Source of the DNA: DATLWR01 sp035576205
Lineage (GTDB): Bacteria > Pseudomonadota > Zetaproteobacteria > Mariprofundales > Mariprofundaceae
Direction: 5' to 3'
Assembly: GCA_035576205.1 (NCBI GenBank)
Contig: DATLWR010000033.1
Span: 1 to 28,026 of the forward strand
DNA: 28,026 bases
Within the stretch, counting starts at the first letter, position 1, and every line of letters begins with the position of its first letter. Made by a program: the position numbers and the translations under genes. The notes beneath the pieces are model-generated. The model was not told the origin of the DNA, did not search any database, and worked only from the letters and a program-made list of their open reading frames with translations. Positions 25,345 to 28,026 of the stretch are shown here, piece by piece.

Positions 25345-26541
25345 TTACCGGTACATGTAGTCGCGCGTCAGCGGCATGCTGTGGGCGCCGCCCTGCGGGT
25401 TGATCGCCAGCATCTGGTGGATGGCTACCCAGTTGTGCAGGAAGCCGTAGGAGCAGCCGGCCAGGTAGACCCGCCAGATGCGGTAGGACTTCTCGTCGAC
25501 CATGCTGCGGATCTTCTCGCTCGCCGCCTCGAAGCGTTCGGCCCAGTGCTGCAGGGTCATGGCGTAATGGCGGCGAAGGTTTTCCACATCGAGAGGTTCC
25601 AGGCCCGCCGCGCACATCTCCTGCAAGGCCAGGCTGATATGCGGCAGTTCGCCGTGCGGAAACACGTAGCGGCCGATGAAGTCGCCGGCATCCCAGGGTG
25701 ACTGGCGTGAGTCGGGATCGGTCGAGGTGATGCCGTGGATCAGGGTGATGCCGTCGCTGGTCAGCAGCTTGCGCACCTTGTCGAAATATTCGCGCAGGTT
25801 CTTCAGGCCGACGTGCTCGAACATGCCGACGCTGACGATACGGTCGAAACGGCCGCTGACATCGCGGTAATCCTCCAGCCGTACTTCGCAGCGATCCTGC
25901 AGTCCTCTGGCGCGAATCCGTTCGTTGGCCAGGTCGTACTGGTTTTGCGACAGCGTCACGCCGACGGCCTTGGCTCCGTAACGTTCGGCAGCGCGCATGA
26001 CCAGCGCCCCCCAGCCGCAGCCGATGTCGAGCAGCGTATGGCCTTTGCCCACGCGCATCTTGCGCAGGATATGGTCCATCTTCTGCTCCTGGGCCTTCTC
26101 CAGGCTATCGTCCTCATTCCTGAAGTAGGCGCAGGAGTAGACCATCTCGGGGTCCAGCCATTCGGCGTAGAACTCGTTGGAGAGGTCGTAGTGATAGGCG
26201 ATGGCGTCGGCATCCTGCTTCTTGCTGTGTTTGGCCAGCCGCAGGCCGCTGCGCATCGGCTTGTTGGCATCGAAAGCCTTTTCGGTGAGTTCGGCGACCA
26301 CGTGCACCACATCCATGACCGGGCCTTCGACATCCAGATGGCCTTCCACGTAAGCCTCGCCCAGTTTGCCCAGTGTGGGGTTGAGCAGATGCTGCAGGCC
26401 GCGCATGGAGGGGGCGGCAATGGTGACGCGGGGTTTGCTGCCAAGATTCATTTCGGCGCCGTTCCACAGGCGGATACGAAGCGGAACATCGTGGCCCATC
26501 AGGCGGTTGGCAAATGCATGCAGACGTTTTTCCAGGAACAC
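25345..26541 (-). CDS. cfa: Cyclopropane-fatty-acyl-phospholipid synthase
   Basis: This enzyme methylenates unsaturated acyl chains of membrane phospholipids with S-adenosylmethionine. The 398 residues match the family (E. coli 382). The GTG start at 26541 is chosen because AAGGAGG lies 5 nt upstream and the family N-terminus (FLEKRLHAFANRLM) begins there; the frame stays open further upstream without similarity. Residues 1-110 form the N-terminal lipid-binding region. Next comes AIAYHYDLSNEFYAEWLDPE (~114) followed by the MVYSCAYF loop with conserved Cys137. The SAM-binding LLDIGCGWGALVMRAAERYG spans ~170-189, with VGVTLSQNQYDLANER after it, and FDRIVSVGMFEHVG (~228) and GRYVFPHGELP (~291) lie further on. 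It is convergent with rluC and divergent from the GFA gene. Confidence 0.95.
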   Translation of the reverse strand: MFLEKRLHAFANRLMGHDVPLRIRLWNGAEMNLGSKPRVTIAAPSMRGLQHLLNPTLGKLGEAYVEGHLDVEGPVMDVVHVVAELTEKAFDANKPMRSGLRLAKHSKKQDADAIAYHYDLSNEFYAEWLDPEMVYSCAYFRNEDDSLEKAQEQKMDHILRKMRVGKGHTLLDIGCGWGALVMRAAERYGAKAVGVTLSQNQYDLANERIRARGLQDRCEVRLEDYRDVSGRFDRIVSVGMFEHVGLKNLREYFDKVRKLLTSDGITLIHGITSTDPDSRQSPWDAGDFIGRYVFPHGELPHISLALQEMCAAGLEPLDVENLRRHYAMTLQHWAERFEAASEKIRSMVDEKSYRIWRVYLAGCSYGFLHNWVAIHQMLAINPQGGAHSMPLTRDYMYR

Positions 26542-26723
26542 GGAAACCTCCTTGGCATGAGAAGTGCCGTTGCCGGTATATTGTTCTTGGAACCGGGTTA
26601 ATTTAGTAAAGTACAGATCGGCTGGATTGCAACCGGGAAATTTTCCTATTGTTGAATATCTGGCCGATTCGGCCGCAGATGCGTAAAGTCTTTGCCGACC
26701 ATTGAACGGTCGTGGAGGTGCGT

Positions 26724-27122
26724 ATGCGTGGAAGCTGTCTGTGCGGGGCGATTGCCTACGAGATCGATGGGCCGGTTGGCCAGATTCGGCACTGCCATTG
26801 CAAGACCTGCCGCAAGGCGCAGGGGGCGGCTTTTTCGTCCAATGCCTCCATCCCGCGGGAGCATTTCCGCTGGATTCACGGCCAGGAGCTGTTGTCGGCC
26901 TACGAATCCTCGCCCGGCAAGAATCGCTATTTCTGCTCGAAGTGCGGTTCGCACATCGTCGCCATTCGCGACAGCCAGCCGAACGTGATCGTGCGCGTGC
27001 CGACGCTGGACGATGATCCCAAGCCAACCTCGTATGCCCACATCTGGACCTCGCACGATCTGCCGTGGCTCGATTTCAGCGACGATATTCCGAAATATCC
27101 AGAATTCGCGCCGACTAAATGA
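26724..27122 (+). CDS. GFA-family (CENP-V/Gfa) zinc-binding protein
   Basis: This 132-residue protein is of the glutathione-dependent formaldehyde-activating (GFA/CENP-V) fold. Cysteine ligands for two zinc sites are in the expected order: CLC at 5-7, HCHCKTC at 23-29, and FCSKCGSH with Cys71 and Cys74. A GAAFSSNASIPREHF segment (~34) and the SSPGKNRYF strand before the third Cys pair are typical. Most members, including characterised ones, do not show the original formaldehyde activity, so no substrate is assigned. ATG 26724 has GGAGGTG 3 nt upstream. The gene is divergent from cfa across 182 bp and appears monocistronic. Confidence 0.9.
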   Translation: MRGSCLCGAIAYEIDGPVGQIRHCHCKTCRKAQGAAFSSNASIPREHFRWIHGQELLSAYESSPGKNRYFCSKCGSHIVAIRDSQPNVIVRVPTLDDDPKPTSYAHIWTSHDLPWLDFSDDIPKYPEFAPTK

Positions 27123-27148
27123 CTGCTTTGCCGAAAATAGGTGTTCGG

Positions 27149-27364
27149 TCAGTTCGCTTTTCTTAATAGATCAATCCGGATTGGCATCAGGAAAATGGCG
27201 CCGTCCGGGTCCATGAAGGACTCGAACTTGGTTTTGACCTGCCCGTAGAACTCGTCGGAGAGCTGGTGGGTGCGCGTCACCTTGAGGATTTTCGCCTCGA
27301 AGTCGGCGGAATATATCGGCTCTTTATTGTGGGGTATCGCCTTGCGCTTTGGTTGATCCTTTCC
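27149..27364 (-). pseudogene. Start-less C-terminal gene fragment, paralogous to the gene at the window's right edge
   Basis: The minus strand from 27364 down to the TGA at 27149-27151 reads as 71 continuous codons, closed upstream by a TAA at 27365-27367. There is no ATG in its first 50 codons and no ribosome binding site. Its end, SFMDPDGAIFLMPIRIDLLR plus KAN, matches the end of the partial gene at 27955-28026 (SFMGPNGANFLMPIRIDLLN plus KED) at 17 of 23 residues. The upstream part (ADFEAKILKVTRTHQLSDEF) looks like ordinary protein. I take it to be the 3' remnant of a duplicated gene. I do not recognise the family. It accounts for most of the 310-nt gap between the GFA gene and the lipoprotein gene. 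Confidence 0.65.
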
Positions 27365-27378
27365 TTAAATACAAAACT

Positions 27379-27407
27379 TTGAGTCCGAAGCTCATCATTT
27401 ATCATAA
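27379..27407 (+). promoter_or_regulatory. Possible promoter for the DUF2846-like lipoprotein
   Basis: TTGAGT (27379-27384) and TCATAA (27402-27407) are 17 nt apart in a locally AT-rich stretch, 26 nt before the GTG start at 27433. The -10 match is poor, so this is a tentative assignment. Confidence 0.3.
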
Positions 27408-27432
27408 CGCCAGAGTCTCTTGGGAGGGAAAA

Positions 27433-27912
27433 GTGAAAGGAAAATATCTGGTGGCCATCTCTATGGCCATCGTCGGCCTGTTGAGCGGTTGTGCCGGAAA
27501 ACAGCTAACGCACGAAGAGATGAAAAAGGAAATCGCAGGGTATCAGCTTCCTGCACAAGCAAGCCAAGACAAAGCGCTTGTCTATGTCGTTCGCCCGTCA
27601 AGTCTGGGGGGTGCTGTCCGGTTCAATGTTTATCTGGATGACAAGCAGGATGAGTCCGAGATGGGCTATACGCGTGGTGGTCAGTATATCTATTTTTATG
27701 CAGACCCCGGCTCTCACATGATTCGTTCGTTGGCAGAGAATTGGGCTGAAATTGAATTGAACCTGGAAGCCGGCAAGGTGTTTTTCATCCAGCAGAATCC
27801 CGAAATGGGCTTGATGTTTGCCCGAAACTCCCTCTTCCAGATACAGCAAATTGAAGGCACGTATGAGGTCAAACAGTTGAAGGAAGGCACGATCAAGAAG
27901 ACGAGCAAGTAA
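27433..27912 (+). CDS. DUF2846-like lipoprotein
   Basis: This is a 159-residue putative lipoprotein. The GTG start at 27433 is chosen for its GGGAGG 5 nt upstream and because it opens on a signal sequence (VKGKYLVAISMAIVGLLSGC, LSGC lipobox, Cys20). The mature region from ~55 (ALVYVVRPSSLGGAVRFNVY, then YIYFYADPGSHMIRS and LEAGKVFFIQQ) follows the DUF2846 pattern of a small beta-sandwich with a Pro-Gly-X-His turn. Its function is unknown. Base composition is visibly lower in GC than the housekeeping genes, with many AAA and GAA codons, which suggests more recent acquisition. It lies between two copies of the same minus-strand coding segment. Confidence 0.82.
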   Translation: MKGKYLVAISMAIVGLLSGCAGKQLTHEEMKKEIAGYQLPAQASQDKALVYVVRPSSLGGAVRFNVYLDDKQDESEMGYTRGGQYIYFYADPGSHMIRSLAENWAEIELNLEAGKVFFIQQNPEMGLMFARNSLFQIQQIEGTYEVKQLKEGTIKKTSK

Positions 27913-27925
27913 TCCTGATTGTTGA

Positions 27926-27956
27926 GAGCCTCCGTTGGATTATTCAGCGGAGGCTC
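27926..27956. terminator. Stem-loop between convergent genes, possible bidirectional terminator
   Basis: GAGCCTCCG (27926-27934) and CGGAGGCTC (27948-27956) form a perfect 9-bp stem around a 13-nt loop, 14 nt after the lipoprotein stop. The 3' flank on the + strand (AGTCCTCTTTATT) is only moderately T-rich. The stem overlaps the stop codon of the minus-strand gene at the right edge. A terminator or transcript-end stabiliser is likely. Confidence 0.6.
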
Positions 27957-28026
27957 AGTCCTCTTTATTCAGCAGGTCGATGCGGATCGGCATCAGGAAG
28001 TTGGCGCCGTTCGGGCCCATGAAGGA
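27955..28026 (-). CDS. C-terminal 23 codons of an unrecognised gene (continues beyond window)
   Basis: Only the last 23 residues and the TGA stop (27955-27957) are inside the window. The sequence SFMGPNGANFLMPIRIDLLN plus KED is nearly repeated by the fragment ending at 27149. By eye about 52 of 66 nucleotides agree, with many differences at third codon positions, which supports a coding origin for both. The family is not recognisable from this stretch. Confidence 0.6.
   Translation of the reverse strand, partial: SFMGPNGANFLMPIRIDLLNKED

Overview
The window is about 28 kb of dense, GC-rich (roughly 60%+) bacterial chromosome carrying mostly core metabolism and cell-envelope genes. A rluC/rne divergent pair, rluD-pgeF, bamD, a membrane-type FadE, a FadL-family porin and SurA/parvulin-like and ElyC-like envelope proteins point to a gammaproteobacterium. 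The LDH-type malate dehydrogenase directly upstream of sucCD, and the separation of sucCD from sucAB, fit a free-living lineage outside the enterics. The species cannot be named from the sequence alone. No tRNA, rRNA, CRISPR array, phage or transposase gene was seen.

Layout. 1-2964 (+): 3' end of mdh, then sucC, sucD and a MEKHLA-domain gene. 3005-3208 (-): a 67-residue unknown protein with an operator-like dyad upstream, followed by a frameshifted remnant of a glutathione S-transferase gene. 3606-4634 (+): hemH, whose 3' end overlaps the convergent pair of a parvulin-type lipoprotein and a double cyclic-nucleotide-binding-domain protein (4624-6342, -). 6343-6585: a divergent intergenic region packed with consecutive inverted repeats. 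6586-9053 (+): a short CstA-type transporter and a YdcF/ElyC-like protein. 9123-15272 (+): sucA, sucB, a TVP38/TMEM64 membrane protein and a flavin disulfide oxidoreductase. 15342-16565 (+): FadL/OmpP1 porin, closed by a clear terminator. 16699-19152 (+): fadE. 19136-24024 (-): rne, rluD, pgeF, bamD and a small NTF2-like lipoprotein, listed in transcription order and tightly packed. 24376-25341 (+): rluC, divergent from rne. 25345-26541 (-): cfa. 26724-27122 (+): a GFA-family zinc protein. 27123-28026: a lower-GC accessory tail with a DUF2846-like lipoprotein between two copies of the same C-terminal coding segment, one of them a start-less fragment.

How the genes fit together. Mdh, SucCD and SucAB cover consecutive TCA-cycle steps from 2-oxoglutarate to succinate plus malate oxidation. 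FadL and FadE suggest fatty-acid uptake and beta-oxidation feeding that cycle. CstA suggests uptake of small carbon sources. The rne operon joins RNA decay, 23S rRNA pseudouridylation, peptidoglycan quality control and outer-membrane assembly.

The points most worth a second look are: a SucB without any recognisable E3-binding domain; a TVP38/oxidoreductase pair whose enzyme lacks the lipoamide-dehydrogenase catalytic His; the palindrome array upstream of cstA; a strong hairpin in the rne leader; and the duplicated gene fragment at the right end. I did not find a clearly novel multi-gene defence or mobile system.
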